From: Sphingorhabdus sp. M41
GTDB lineage: Bacteria; Pseudomonadota; Alphaproteobacteria; Sphingomonadales; Sphingomonadaceae
DNA length: 64,000 nt
Reading direction: 5' to 3'
Assembly: GCF_001586275.1 (NCBI RefSeq)
Contig: NZ_CP014545.1
Span: 2,444,501 to 2,508,500 of the forward strand
Part shown: positions 27,891 through 36,471 of the stretch, in pieces
Layout of the letters: every line of letters starts with the position of its first letter
Position numbering within the stretch: position 1 is the stretch's first letter
The notes under the pieces: generated by a model
What the model was told of the DNA's origin: nothing
The model's database searches: none
The model's input: the letters and a program-made list of their open reading frames with translations, nothing else
Made by a program: the position numbers and the translations under genes

Positions 27891-28769
27891 ATGCGCCGAC
27901 TTCCTCCCCTTCGCGCCCTTGAGGCCTTTATCCGTGTTGCTCGCCTGGGCTCTTCCAAGGCCGCTGCAGCAGAGCTGGCGCTGTCTGCACCTGCGCTGAG
28001 CCGGCGAATCAAATCGCTCGAGGATCATATCGGCAAACCGCTGTTCGAACGGCGGAACCAGTCGATGGTGCTCAACGAAGATGGCCACGCATTGCTGAAA
28101 GCCGTCGCTCCGGCGATGGAAACCATTGGCGAAGCAGTCGACCAGATGACCGTTACCGGTGGTGACATGCGTCTGCGGCTCGGCGTGCTTCCCCTGTTTG
28201 GTGCCACGCGCTTGCTGCCGCGCCTTCCGGAACTCAAAAAACTTTACCCGAAGCTGCACATTGACGTCGACACCTCATCCCATGCAGAAAATATGCTGGG
28301 TGATGCCGTCGATGCAGCGATCATCATCAGCGACCATGTCGATCCCAACCTTTACGCAGTGAAGCTGGACAGCAACAAGGTGTACGCGATCGCATCCGCA
28401 GAACTGACCAGCGGCCCGAATGCCGTGAAACATCCGGAAGATCTGAAGAATCACAATATTCTGATCCACAGCAATATGACCCGGGCCTTTGACCAGTGGA
28501 AAGAAGCGGTAGGCCTGCCCGATCTGCAACCCGCCGGTATCGACCATCTCGATAGCGGCCCGCTGATGCTGGAAGCCGCAGCCCAGGGCCTCGGCATCGC
28601 GATCATGCATGGCGGCCATTTTTCCGACGCCAATGATGCGCGGCTGGTCCGGCTGTTCGACCATCAGGTCGACAGCCCCTACAGCTACTGGTTCGTGTGC
28701 CGCAAACGCGACATGAAGAACCGCGCGGTGCGGATATTCCATGACTGGGTTGTCAAAGCGGGTCTCTAG
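27891..28769 (+). CDS. LysR-family regulator, GcvA-like
   Basis: A 292-residue LysR protein whose N-terminal domain (MRRLPPLRALEAFIRVARLG ... KSLEDHIGKPLFERRNQSMVL) belongs to the GcvA subgroup: the RLPPL start and the KSLED/LF.RRN runs are shared with GcvA. The effector domain is a standard LysR periplasmic-binding fold. It is divergent from the candidate sRNA, with a LysR-type box in the shared gap. The effector is unknown; glycine would be a guess from GcvA. Confidence 0.9.
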   Translation: MRRLPPLRALEAFIRVARLGSSKAAAAELALSAPALSRRIKSLEDHIGKPLFERRNQSMVLNEDGHALLKAVAPAMETIGEAVDQMTVTGGDMRLRLGVLPLFGATRLLPRLPELKKLYPKLHIDVDTSSHAENMLGDAVDAAIIISDHVDPNLYAVKLDSNKVYAIASAELTSGPNAVKHPEDLKNHNILIHSNMTRAFDQWKEAVGLPDLQPAGIDHLDSGPLMLEAAAQGLGIAIMHGGHFSDANDARLVRLFDHQVDSPYSYWFVCRKRDMKNRAVRIFHDWVVKAGL

Positions 28770-28779
28770 ACCCGGGGCA

Positions 28780-29343
28780 CTAGGCCTTGAGATCGGGGTC
28801 CAGCTCCAGATCATCGTCGAGCTGCACGCCAAAGCTGTTCAGCAGCATCGATACCTGGCTATATTGCCCCACGGTCATCACCAGATCCATGCGCTGTTTC
28901 TCGGTCAGCTCCGCTAGCGCGGCCCAGGTCGCATCGCCAACATGCCCGTCACCGGTCAGTTCGTCGGTGGCCTGCAGCAATGCACGCTCCAGCGCCGTCC
29001 ATCCCGGTGCATCCGGTCCCGCCTTGATCCGCTCGATCTCTTCATCGGTCAGACCGCAATCCTTGCCGATGCGGACATGCTGCGCCCATTCATAGCCGGA
29101 CTTCCAGTTGAAACCGGTGCGCAGGATGATGATCTCGCGCTCCCGCGCCGGCAGGTCATTATGATCGGACAGTATATAGCCGCCCCACCACATGAACGCC
29201 TTATAGGCTTTCGGGGCCCTGATCAGGGTTCGGAAGATATTGAGTATCTTGCCGGTCTTGAAGCGCTCGCCCAGCATCGCCCGATGCTCTGGACCGAGTT
29301 CTGACTCGGCGAGCGGGGCGATCCTGGGTTTATCGAGACGCAT
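28780..29343 (-). CDS. Carboxymuconolactone decarboxylase (CMD)-family protein
   Basis: A 187-residue all-helical protein of the CMD family. It has the family segment NDLPAREREIIILRTGFNWKSGYEWAQHVRIG; the position where AhpD-type members keep a CxxC is EWAQH, so it lacks thiol peroxidase-type cysteines. Proteins of this kind are often isomerase-like or of unknown function. It ends convergently 10 bases from the LysR gene; the cyclophilin gene upstream ends nine bases before its start. Confidence 0.85.
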   Translation of the reverse strand: MRLDKPRIAPLAESELGPEHRAMLGERFKTGKILNIFRTLIRAPKAYKAFMWWGGYILSDHNDLPAREREIIILRTGFNWKSGYEWAQHVRIGKDCGLTDEEIERIKAGPDAPGWTALERALLQATDELTGDGHVGDATWAALAELTEKQRMDLVMTVGQYSQVSMLLNSFGVQLDDDLELDPDLKA

Positions 29344-29352
29344 TTTTGTAAA

Positions 29353-29802
29353 TTAGCCGAGGGTTACGGACTTGATCGCGCCTGGCTTCGCTGGTGGTTC
29401 GCCCTTTGGCAGCGCGTGCACCGCTTCCATGCCGGAGGTCACTTCGCCCCAGACCGTATATTGGCCATCGAGGAAGCCTGCATCGTCGAGGCAGATGAAA
29501 AACTGGCTGTTGGCGCTGTTCGGGTCCATCGTGCGGGCCATCGAGCAAGTGCCTTCGACATGCGGTTCTTTCGAAAATTCCTGCGCAATATCGGGCTTGT
29601 CGCTGCCGGACATGCCGGTACCGGTCGGGTCGCCGCCCTGCGCCATGAAACCGTTGATGACGCGGTGGAAAACAACGCCGTCATAAAAGCCTTCGGATGC
29701 CAGCTCGGTGATCCGCGCGACATGATTAGGTGCAAGATCAGGCCGGAGCTTGATTTCAACATCGCCTGTGTCGAGGTGGAAAGTCATTTTTTCGTGGGAC
29801 AT
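29353..29802 (-). CDS. Cyclophilin-type peptidyl-prolyl isomerase
   Basis: A 149-residue cytoplasmic cyclophilin without signal peptide. Active-site elements are present: VVFHRVINGFMAQGGDP (catalytic Arg, Phe and Met-Gln), then NSANSQFFICLDD and YTVWGEVTSGMEAV. It catalyses cis-trans isomerisation of X-Pro bonds. It is followed closely by the CMD gene on the same strand. Confidence 0.93.
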   Translation of the reverse strand: MSHEKMTFHLDTGDVEIKLRPDLAPNHVARITELASEGFYDGVVFHRVINGFMAQGGDPTGTGMSGSDKPDIAQEFSKEPHVEGTCSMARTMDPNSANSQFFICLDDAGFLDGQYTVWGEVTSGMEAVHALPKGEPPAKPGAIKSVTLG

Positions 29803-29900
29803 CGGGTCTATTCCTTTTCGGTCATTGAATCAGTCTTGGGGCGCATATAGGCAACGCTTCCGGAAAAATCACCCTGTCTGGCGATAATTGTCACAAAAGA

Positions 29901-29919
29901 TTGCAATTGCAACGTTGCA
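29901..29919. promoter_or_regulatory. Overlapping TTGCAA palindromes upstream of mgtE
   Basis: Two perfect 12-base palindromes overlap by five bases: TTGCAATTGCAA (29901-29912) and TGCAACGTTGCA (29908-29919). They lie 45-63 bases ahead of the mgtE start and share the TTGCA half-site with the LysR-type box at 27776-27792. A regulator binding site is likely; which regulator is unknown. Confidence 0.4.
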
Positions 29920-29963
29920 GCGACTAATAAGCAGCCGAACGCGCACATCAGGGGAGCATCGCG

Positions 29964-31373
29964 ATGACCGATATCAACGATCCCCAGCACGCCACCATCG
30001 AACGCGAAGATGTTCTGGATGATGACAACCGGCTAACCGACGAATTTGTCCGTTCGGTCTCCGATGCGGTCGACAATAATGATAGCACGCTGGCGCAGGA
30101 ACTGGTCAACCCGCTCCATAATGCCGACATTGCCGATCTGTTCGAGCTGATAGATGCAGATGAACGCGCGCCGCTAGCCAGCGCTCTCGGCGATCTGGTG
30201 AGCGCCGACGTGCTCGCGGAGATGAACGAGCATGTTCGCGAAGACCTGATCGACGTGCTCGATGCCGGGCAGATTGCGGACCTCACCGAACAGCTGGACA
30301 CCGATGATGCGGTCGCAATCATCGAGGATCTCGACGAGGGCGAGCAACAGGCGGTTCTGGCCGAGCTCGATGCCGAAGACCGAGCCGCGATCGAAAGCGC
30401 CCTCACCTATGAGGAAGAAACCGCTGGCCGGATCATGCAACGCGAATTTGTCGCGGTGCCCGAGCATATGCGGGTCGGCGATCTGATCGACTATCTGCGC
30501 AAGAGTGATGATCTGACCACCGAATTCTGGGAAATCTATGTTGTCGACCCGGCGTTCCGGCCGATTGGCACCTGCCAGCTCAGCTGGATTCTCAGAACCC
30601 CGCGCGAAATCGCTATCGCCGATGTGATGAAGCGCGAGCAGACCCTGATCCCGGTCGACATGGACCAGGAAGAAGTGGCGTTGCGCTTCCAGAAATATAA
30701 TCTGATTTCCGCCGCTGTCGTCAATGATGACGGGCGCCTGATCGGGATGATCACCGTCGATGACATTCTCCATATTGTCGAGGATGAGGCCAGCGAAGAC
30801 GTGCTGCTGCTCTCCGGTGCCGGCGACGGCGACATCAACGAGCCGATTCGCGATAGTTACAAGGCGCGTGTCCGCTGGCTGATCACCAATCTGGCGACGG
30901 CTCTGGTGGCCAGTTTTGTCATCTCGATCTTCGGCGCGGCCATCGAACAGATGGTTGCGCTCGCGATTCTCATGCCGATCGTCGCCTCGATCGGCGGCAA
31001 TGCCGGTACCCAGACCATGGCCGTCTCGGTCCGCGCCCTGGCGATGAACGAACTGACCCGCTCCAACACCCGCCGGATTATCGGGCGGGAATTCAGGATC
31101 GCATTGCTCAACGGCGCCACCATTGCCGTGCTGGTCGGACTCGGCACCGGCCTGGCCTTCGCTAATCCCGTGCTCGGCGGGGTTATCGCGCTGGCCATGC
31201 TGATCAATATCGTGATCGCCGGATTTGCCGGCATATTCGTTCCCGTGATGCTCGACCGGCTGGATCAGGATCCGGCCCTGGCCTCTTCGGTCTTCGTCAC
31301 CATGATCACCGACACCATGGGCTTTCTGGCCTTCCTCAGCCTCGCCGTTGGCAGCGGGATGGTCAGCCTCTAG
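29964..31373 (+). CDS. mgtE: Magnesium transporter MgtE
   Basis: A 469-residue Mg2+ channel. The acidic N-terminal superhelical domain (DIADLFELIDADERAPLASAL, repeated EDLDEGEQQAVL) is followed by two CBS domains (VPEHMRVGDLIDYLR, IPVDMDQEEVALRFQKYN) and a five-helix pore domain with IGGNAGTQTMAVSVRALA and the Mg2+-site Asp in VTMITDTMGFLAFLSL. The cytosolic domains sense Mg2+ and gate the pore. The last four bases overlap the convergent small gene. Confidence 0.95.
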   Translation: MTDINDPQHATIEREDVLDDDNRLTDEFVRSVSDAVDNNDSTLAQELVNPLHNADIADLFELIDADERAPLASALGDLVSADVLAEMNEHVREDLIDVLDAGQIADLTEQLDTDDAVAIIEDLDEGEQQAVLAELDAEDRAAIESALTYEEETAGRIMQREFVAVPEHMRVGDLIDYLRKSDDLTTEFWEIYVVDPAFRPIGTCQLSWILRTPREIAIADVMKREQTLIPVDMDQEEVALRFQKYNLISAAVVNDDGRLIGMITVDDILHIVEDEASEDVLLLSGAGDGDINEPIRDSYKARVRWLITNLATALVASFVISIFGAAIEQMVALAILMPIVASIGGNAGTQTMAVSVRALAMNELTRSNTRRIIGREFRIALLNGATIAVLVGLGTGLAFANPVLGGVIALAMLINIVIAGFAGIFVPVMLDRLDQDPALASSVFVTMITDTMGFLAFLSLAVGSGMVSL

Positions 31374-31780
31374 GCCCTCGTATAGGCTGCGACAAAATTT
31401 CCCAGGTCGGTATATATCCGTTCCCGCTCGCATTCGCCCAGCATTTCGCAACTGAGTGAATCAAAGCCAGGCCGGTTTGCGCCAGCCGCCAGCCGAATGG
31501 CCGCGACCAGCCATATTTCATCTGGCGTGGTTTGCGAACAGCAGGGACGCCCGATCTGGAACGGTTCCTGCCAGGCGGATCCGATGGTCTCTGCCAATAT
31601 CAATATCCGCGTCGCCGCCCGCCGTCCTCCCAGCCTGTCTGACAGATGGTCCAGACAGTCATATGCATTTTGGCTTGCGACCACCGCTAGGCGAAAGGCG
31701 ATGATCAATTTCGCTTCGACCGATGGCAATGTTCTGATGTCCGGCAGTGGTAACAAAAGCTTTTCCAGTATCTCACCCAA
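31370..31780 (-). CDS. Small cysteine-containing protein behind a Fur-like box (DUF6628-like?)
   Basis: A 136-residue soluble protein, mostly helical, with cysteines at NAYDCLDH, RPCCSQTTPDE and LSCEMLGECERER. The PCC..(M/T)T.DE segment reminds me of the small sphingomonad DUF6628 family; this is a weak recognition. The start is TTG with an excellent AGAGGAGAG upstream. A Fur-like site lies 37 bases before the start codon, so iron control is plausible. The 3' end overlaps the mgtE stop by four bases on the opposite strand. Confidence 0.7.
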   Translation of the reverse strand: MGEILEKLLLPLPDIRTLPSVEAKLIIAFRLAVVASQNAYDCLDHLSDRLGGRRAATRILILAETIGSAWQEPFQIGRPCCSQTTPDEIWLVAAIRLAAGANRPGFDSLSCEMLGECERERIYTDLGNFVAAYTRA

Positions 31781-31816
31781 TCTGTCTCTCCTCTATGTCC
31801 GAGTCCCCTACAGTAT

Positions 31817-31835
31817 GATATTGATAATCATTTGC
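31817..31835 (-). promoter_or_regulatory. Fur-box-like operator
   Basis: GATATTGATAATCATTTGC matches 16 of 19 positions of the classical Fur box (GATAATGATAATCATTATC). It lies in the 156-base gap between the small minus-strand gene (37 bases from its TTG) and the plus-strand DUF1489 gene (about 100 bases away), so the small gene is the more likely target. Confidence 0.6.
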
Positions 31836-31936
31836 AATAAGATTCTTGCAAGAAAGATATTTGGGCGAGCTTGATTTGGCGGATACGGCACCTGAACATG
31901 CTTGACTAAACCGGTCGTGCACCACAGATAATCGCC

Positions 31937-32350
31937 ATGCCACTCAACATGACCAAGATCGCCTATCGCAGCGAAAGCCCGGAAACGCTGCGAAAATGGC
32001 TTGAATCCCACAAAGACAATAGAGCGACCGGCGGCGAAGCCCGGCTCACCACCCGCTATCTGCCGAAGCGCCACGCAGAAATGATCGGCGGCTCACTCTA
32101 CTGGATTCACGCAAAGAAAATCGTCGGTCGCTCGCCGATCATCGGCTTCATGGACAATGGCGAAGGGCGGCAGTGGATCAGGCTGGAACCGCGGCTTGTC
32201 GCGGTCCAACCGATCCCCAAGCGCGCCCATCAGGGCTGGCGCTATCTCGAGGAAAATGACGCGCCATCCGATCTCGGCGGCGACGTGGAAGGTGCCGAGG
32301 AGATGCCCGCCGAGATGCTCGGCGAACTGGCGAATCTGGGACTGGTCTAG
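31937..32350 (+). CDS. DUF1489-family protein
   Basis: A 137-residue cytosolic protein matching the alphaproteobacterial DUF1489 family: LTTRYLPKRHAEMIGGSLYWIHAKKIVGRSPIIGF, then QPIPKRAHQGWRYLE. Function unknown. The charged, Arg-rich core and the lack of export signal suggest nucleic-acid or protein contacts, which is a guess. It is convergent with nudC, a frequent neighbour. Confidence 0.88.
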   Translation: MPLNMTKIAYRSESPETLRKWLESHKDNRATGGEARLTTRYLPKRHAEMIGGSLYWIHAKKIVGRSPIIGFMDNGEGRQWIRLEPRLVAVQPIPKRAHQGWRYLEENDAPSDLGGDVEGAEEMPAEMLGELANLGLV

Positions 32351-32386
32351 ACATCCGCAAACAGGGGGTGTGCCAACCGGATCCGG

Positions 32387-33292
32387 TCACCCCTTTCCAT
32401 CCACCCAATGCTTGAGCAAATTATAGGCAATCGCAAAAGGCGGCGGCGCAACGAACAGCGCTCCCGGGTCACCGGCCATGGCCGCTTTGACCTCGTCGAG
32501 CGAGAACCAGGCCGCTTCCTCGATTTCCTCTTCGTCAAGCGTCAGCGTCGGATCGTCGGTGACGCTGGTGCAGGCAATCATCAGCGAAGAAGGGAAAGGC
32601 CAGGGCTGGCTCGCGACATAGCGGACGTCCCGTACCTTGATCCCGGCTTCTTCAAACAGCTCGCGCTTGACGCAGCCTTCGATACTCTCGCCCGGCTCCA
32701 GAAATCCGGCAAGCGCGGAAAAGCTTTTCGGCGGGAAGCGCGGCTGACGGCCGAGCAAAACCTTGCCTTCGCATTCCGACAGCATGATCGCCACCGGATC
32801 GGTGCGCGGGAAATGCTCTGCTCTGCAACCGTCTTTGTCGGGATCGCACAGGCGCGCCCAGCCGCCCTTGCGGGACTCGGTCGGCTTGCCGCATTGGGCG
32901 CAAAATTTATGCCGCGCATGCCAGTCGACCAGGCTCCGTGCCGTGGCATAAATTGCCGCCTGATCCGCGGGCAAGCTCCCCAAAGTCTGCCAGAGCGCCC
33001 GATTGGCGGCAGGTCCGGCATCCCCGGCTCCGTTCAGCTCTGCGAAAAAGGGCGTATCGTCTTCGATGCCGAGCAAAAGCAGATCATGATCCGGCGAGGC
33101 TTCATAGGCTGCGCCCCAGGCAAGATCGCCATGGTCATCAAAAACCGGATTCAGGCCGTCCAGCTTGAGCAGCCTGGCCCGCGGATTCATCATCGCGGCG
33201 CGCAGCTTCTCCGGATTGACCCGCACCTGATCGGTGCGGTCCAGCGTCCCGCCGGCAAAAGTGGGCACTATGGTATTTTCAACAATCGACAT
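32387..33292 (-). CDS. nudC: NAD+ diphosphatase NudC
   Basis: A 301-residue Nudix hydrolase that cleaves NAD(H) and can remove NAD caps from RNA. An N-terminal NudC-like domain is followed by a zinc ribbon (CAQCGKPT ... CDPDKDGC), the Nudix box (GFLEPGESIEGC then RELFEEAGI), and the NudC-specific SQPWPFPSSLM that separates it from other Nudix proteins. All key residues are present. It is transcribed alone, downstream of a gap of 60 bases. Confidence 0.95.
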   Translation of the reverse strand: MSIVENTIVPTFAGGTLDRTDQVRVNPEKLRAAMMNPRARLLKLDGLNPVFDDHGDLAWGAAYEASPDHDLLLLGIEDDTPFFAELNGAGDAGPAANRALWQTLGSLPADQAAIYATARSLVDWHARHKFCAQCGKPTESRKGGWARLCDPDKDGCRAEHFPRTDPVAIMLSECEGKVLLGRQPRFPPKSFSALAGFLEPGESIEGCVKRELFEEAGIKVRDVRYVASQPWPFPSSLMIACTSVTDDPTLTLDEEEIEEAAWFSLDEVKAAMAGDPGALFVAPPPFAIAYNLLKHWVDGKG

Positions 33293-33352
33293 CTTGTCTC
33301 CCGGACATTTTATATTGTGGCTCCCTTGCGAAAGGGAGAGAATTTATTGTCC

Positions 33353-34696
33353 TTACGGACTGGTATTGCCCGCGCCCGCCTGCGCGTTCCCGGTCAGATC
33401 GGCATAGACATATTTCGGGAAATCCGACTGGAAGGGATAGCTGTTCGACGGGATATATTGAGTGTAGCCGCCAGCGCGGAGACCGCGGGCTGTGTCGACA
33501 AAGGCCGATGTCCCGGCTGCTCCACCCCAGCCGAATGTGCCGGCCGGGCTGACTGCGGTACCTAGACCGGACCGTCCGCCCGCGCCGAAGCCGTGATTGG
33601 CCACCCAGGTCCCGGCGGTACTGGCGGTTTCGGGTAGCAGGTTGGACATGCCGAGTTTCACCGTATCCGGCTTCATCACCTGCACATCGCCGACCTTGCC
33701 AAATCCGAGCAGCATCTGAAGGAACTTGTCATAATCGCCAGCCGTTCCGACCAGGCCGGTGCTGCCAAAGGCAAAGGGCGGCTTGTCGAGATAGATGCTG
33801 GTGGCACCGGGATCGATCGGGATCAGCGATCCCGCGAATGGCGCATAATTGTCTGCGAGATCAGCCGCGCGGTCGGCAGGAACCCGATAGAATATATTCT
33901 TCATGCCCAATGGTCCGAACATCCGCTCCTGCAGGAACTGGTCGAGCGGTTTGCCGGAGACCTTCTCGATCACCGCGCTCAATACATCATGGCTCAGCGA
34001 ATAGCTCCACTGGGTGCCGGGTTGATAGACCAATGGCAATTCCGAGAGGCGCTTCACGAAGGTCATGATATCCGGAGTAGCCGCGCCCGGATCAATGCCG
34101 GGAATCGAGCTGCGGCTGATACGACCGGGGGTCAGTCCCGCTGCAAGATAGGCCTTCTGGATCGGGCCTTTCGAAATGATCGTATAGCCCAGCCCTGCCG
34201 TATGGGTCTGTAGCTGGCGGATGGTAATCGGCGTCTTGGCCGGCTCGACATTGTCCAGTGCGCCTTCGGGATCGACCAGCACCTGCATTTCGGCAAATTC
34301 GGGGAAGATGTCGGACAAAGGCTGATCGAGAGAAATCAGACCATCCTCGACCAACATCATAGTCGCCATACCGGTAATCGGCTTGGTCTGCGAATACATC
34401 CGCCACAGCGTATCGGTGCCGACCAGCCTGTCTCCGCCGAGCTTTAGCGTGCCGGCAGAAATCACCTGTGGTGCCGCCTGACCGAAGCCGATCATCGCCA
34501 TCATGCCGGCGACCTTCTTTTCCGCGACATATTGATTGATGATCTTGGTCAGACCGGGGAAACTGATTCCCATTTCCTTGGCGAAGACAATGCCGGGCGT
34601 TCCGGCCAGAAAAGCACCAGCGCCAATCCCGCCGAGAACAGAGCGTCGGGAGAATGGGGAACCAAGCGACGATATTGCAGGTTTTGCGGCGATCAT
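33353..34696 (-). CDS. Exported serine hydrolase of the beta-lactamase class C family
   Basis: A 447-residue protein with a twin-arginine signal (SPFSRRSVLGGIGAGAFLAG) and a class C beta-lactamase/EstB-type domain. The nucleophile motif SxxK is YSQTKPITG, and the Tyr motif YxL is in WSYSLSHDVL. Such proteins are often esterases or D-amino peptidases rather than true beta-lactamases; no antibiotic role is claimed. ATG at 34696 overlaps the mutY stop (ATGA) and is preceded by AAGGA, so translation is coupled to mutY. Confidence 0.88.
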   Translation of the reverse strand: MIAAKPAISSLGSPFSRRSVLGGIGAGAFLAGTPGIVFAKEMGISFPGLTKIINQYVAEKKVAGMMAMIGFGQAAPQVISAGTLKLGGDRLVGTDTLWRMYSQTKPITGMATMMLVEDGLISLDQPLSDIFPEFAEMQVLVDPEGALDNVEPAKTPITIRQLQTHTAGLGYTIISKGPIQKAYLAAGLTPGRISRSSIPGIDPGAATPDIMTFVKRLSELPLVYQPGTQWSYSLSHDVLSAVIEKVSGKPLDQFLQERMFGPLGMKNIFYRVPADRAADLADNYAPFAGSLIPIDPGATSIYLDKPPFAFGSTGLVGTAGDYDKFLQMLLGFGKVGDVQVMKPDTVKLGMSNLLPETASTAGTWVANHGFGAGGRSGLGTAVSPAGTFGWGGAAGTSAFVDTARGLRAGGYTQYIPSNSYPFQSDFPKYVYADLTGNAQAGAGNTSP

Positions 34697-35760
34697 TTTT
34701 TTTCCTTCAGTTTCCATCTCACGGCCTTGGCATACAGGGTCGGTAATCCCGCCTCCGCTATCTGGTCCAGCGCCCACCAGATATTGTCATCCTTGTTAGT
34801 AGCGATTTTCTCATCCTGATAAACTGCCAAATCCACCTCAAGCGAAAAATGCGTGAAGCTGTGCTGAACAATATTGTCATGCACCTGCCATTTGCCCGCC
34901 ATTGGCGGCTTGGCATGGCCGTCGTTTCCCGCTGCCCAGCCGTCATCGGGCAGCGCCCGCATGCCGCCAAGCATGCCTTTCGGCGGCCTGGTGGCCAGCA
35001 ATATTCTGCCCTGCTGCTCGACCCAGAAAAACCGGGCGCGGCGGACCGGCTTGGTCTTTTTCGGCGGCTTGACGGGAAAGAACTCCATATTGCCGAGTGC
35101 ATGGGCAGCACACTGCTCTTGCACCGGACAGATTTCACATTTCGGATTTTTCGATGTGCAGATAGTGGCGCCGATATCCATGCAGGCCTGAGCAAAGTCT
35201 CCGGCTCCGTGTTTCGGCGTGATCCTGTCCATCGCCGCCCGGATTTCGGCCTTGCCCCTTGGCAGCGGCGTATCGATGGCGAACAGCCGTGACACCAGCC
35301 GTTCGATATTGGCATCCACCACCACCGCCCGTTCGCCAAATGCAATGGCGGCGATGGCGGCCGCGGTATAGGCGCCCACCCCGGGCAGCTGAAGAAGTTC
35401 AGACTCTTTCTGAGGAAATCTTCCATCCAATATATCAGTGACATGCACCGCGCATTTGCGAAGATTTCTTGCCCGTGCATAGTAACCGAGGCCGGCCCAG
35501 GCGGCCATCACATCCGCTTCATCGGCACGCGCCAGCTCCTGAACCGTCGGCCAGCGCCGGGTGAATTTCTCGAAATAGCTTTTGACCGCGCCCACCGTCG
35601 TCTGCTGCAGCATGACTTCGGACAGCCAGACATGATAGGGATCGGGCAAATTGCTGCCCGGCGGCGACCGCCACGGCAGCTTTCGCGCCTTATCCACATA
35701 ATGTGCACCGATATTGGCAGAAATTTTACGCGCTTTGGCGGGGAAACTATCGACGGCCAT
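34693..35760 (-). CDS. mutY: A/G-specific adenine DNA glycosylase MutY
   Basis: Removes A mispaired with 8-oxoG in base-excision repair. The 355 residues show the start of the fold at LPWRSPPGSNLPDPYHVWLSEVMLQQTTV, the helix-hairpin-helix LPGVGAYTAAAIAAIAFGE with catalytic Asp in VVVDANIERL, the [4Fe-4S] cluster cysteines (C-x6-C-x2-C-x5-C in ICTSKNPKCEICPVQEQC) and a Nudix-like 8-oxoG-reading domain at the C-terminus. The start is taken as ATG at 35760 (MAVDSFPAKARK). A much longer upstream open frame exists but would run antisense to dciA. Confidence 0.94.
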   Translation of the reverse strand: MAVDSFPAKARKISANIGAHYVDKARKLPWRSPPGSNLPDPYHVWLSEVMLQQTTVGAVKSYFEKFTRRWPTVQELARADEADVMAAWAGLGYYARARNLRKCAVHVTDILDGRFPQKESELLQLPGVGAYTAAAIAAIAFGERAVVVDANIERLVSRLFAIDTPLPRGKAEIRAAMDRITPKHGAGDFAQACMDIGATICTSKNPKCEICPVQEQCAAHALGNMEFFPVKPPKKTKPVRRARFFWVEQQGRILLATRPPKGMLGGMRALPDDGWAAGNDGHAKPPMAGKWQVHDNIVQHSFTHFSLEVDLAVYQDEKIATNKDDNIWWALDQIAEAGLPTLYAKAVRWKLKEKK

Positions 35761-35787
35761 GGCCGCGCCATGCCATAAAAGGACATA

Positions 35788-36471
35788 ATGGCGAAGAAAA
35801 TTGACAATATTGGATCTGAAAAGGCGAAAACCGTCGAAAACGGTAAGCCCGTGTCCAAAAAATTGCCGAAAAAAGCCGCAAAAAAACCGGCCGCCAAAGC
35901 ATATCAGAAATACCAGCGCCCGCGCGGTGGCCCGGCGAAAAGCATCTCCGATCTGGTACCGGAAATCGGTCGTGCGGCCTTTCGCCGCTATGGCTTCATC
36001 CAGAGTTCGGTGGTCAGCCGCTGGGCAGAAATTGTCGGCGAACGCTATGCTGGCGTGTCCCTGCCCGAATCGATCCGCTTTCCCCGCGGCGAAAAAGAAG
36101 GCGGCACGTTGCATCTGCTGGTCAGCGGCGCTTATGCGACCATGATGCAGCATATCGCGCCGGATATTATCGAGCGGGTCAACCGCTTCTTCGGCTATGG
36201 CGCCGTCAGTCAGATAAGATTCAGGCAAGGCGTCGTAACACCTAAGAAAGACAAGGAAAAAAGGGTCCCCCTGCCCGCTTCGCTGAAGCCTGCGCCACTC
36301 CAGCTGGGCGAGAATCTGCGCGATATCGGCGATGCGGAGCTGAACCGGGTGCTCGAATCGCTCGCATCGGCGGTTGCAAAGGCGGAAGCGGCCCCTAAGA
36401 AAGATGCGAAGTTGACCATAAAGGTCGTCGGCAAGATTGGCGGCGGTGACAAGAAGAAGGACCGAATATGA
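35788..36471 (+). CDS. DciA-like DUF721 protein
   Basis: A 227-residue DUF721 protein. After a Lys-rich disordered N-terminus (KKLPKKAAKKPAAK) comes the DciA/KH-like core (FGYGAVSQIRFRQG preceded by SVVSRWAEIVGERYAGVS). DciA acts as the DnaB helicase loading partner in bacteria without DnaC; that role is inferred from the family. It is divergent from mutY, with 27 bases between, and its stop overlaps the DsbA-like gene (ATGA). Confidence 0.85.
   Translation: MAKKIDNIGSEKAKTVENGKPVSKKLPKKAAKKPAAKAYQKYQRPRGGPAKSISDLVPEIGRAAFRRYGFIQSSVVSRWAEIVGERYAGVSLPESIRFPRGEKEGGTLHLLVSGAYATMMQHIAPDIIERVNRFFGYGAVSQIRFRQGVVTPKKDKEKRVPLPASLKPAPLQLGENLRDIGDAELNRVLESLASAVAKAEAAPKKDAKLTIKVVGKIGGGDKKKDRI

Noticed and set aside
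30174..31451. A 425-codon minus-strand open frame opposite mgtE
   Set aside because: Antisense shadow of mgtE, rich in His, Gly and Asp; it would also cover the end of another gene.
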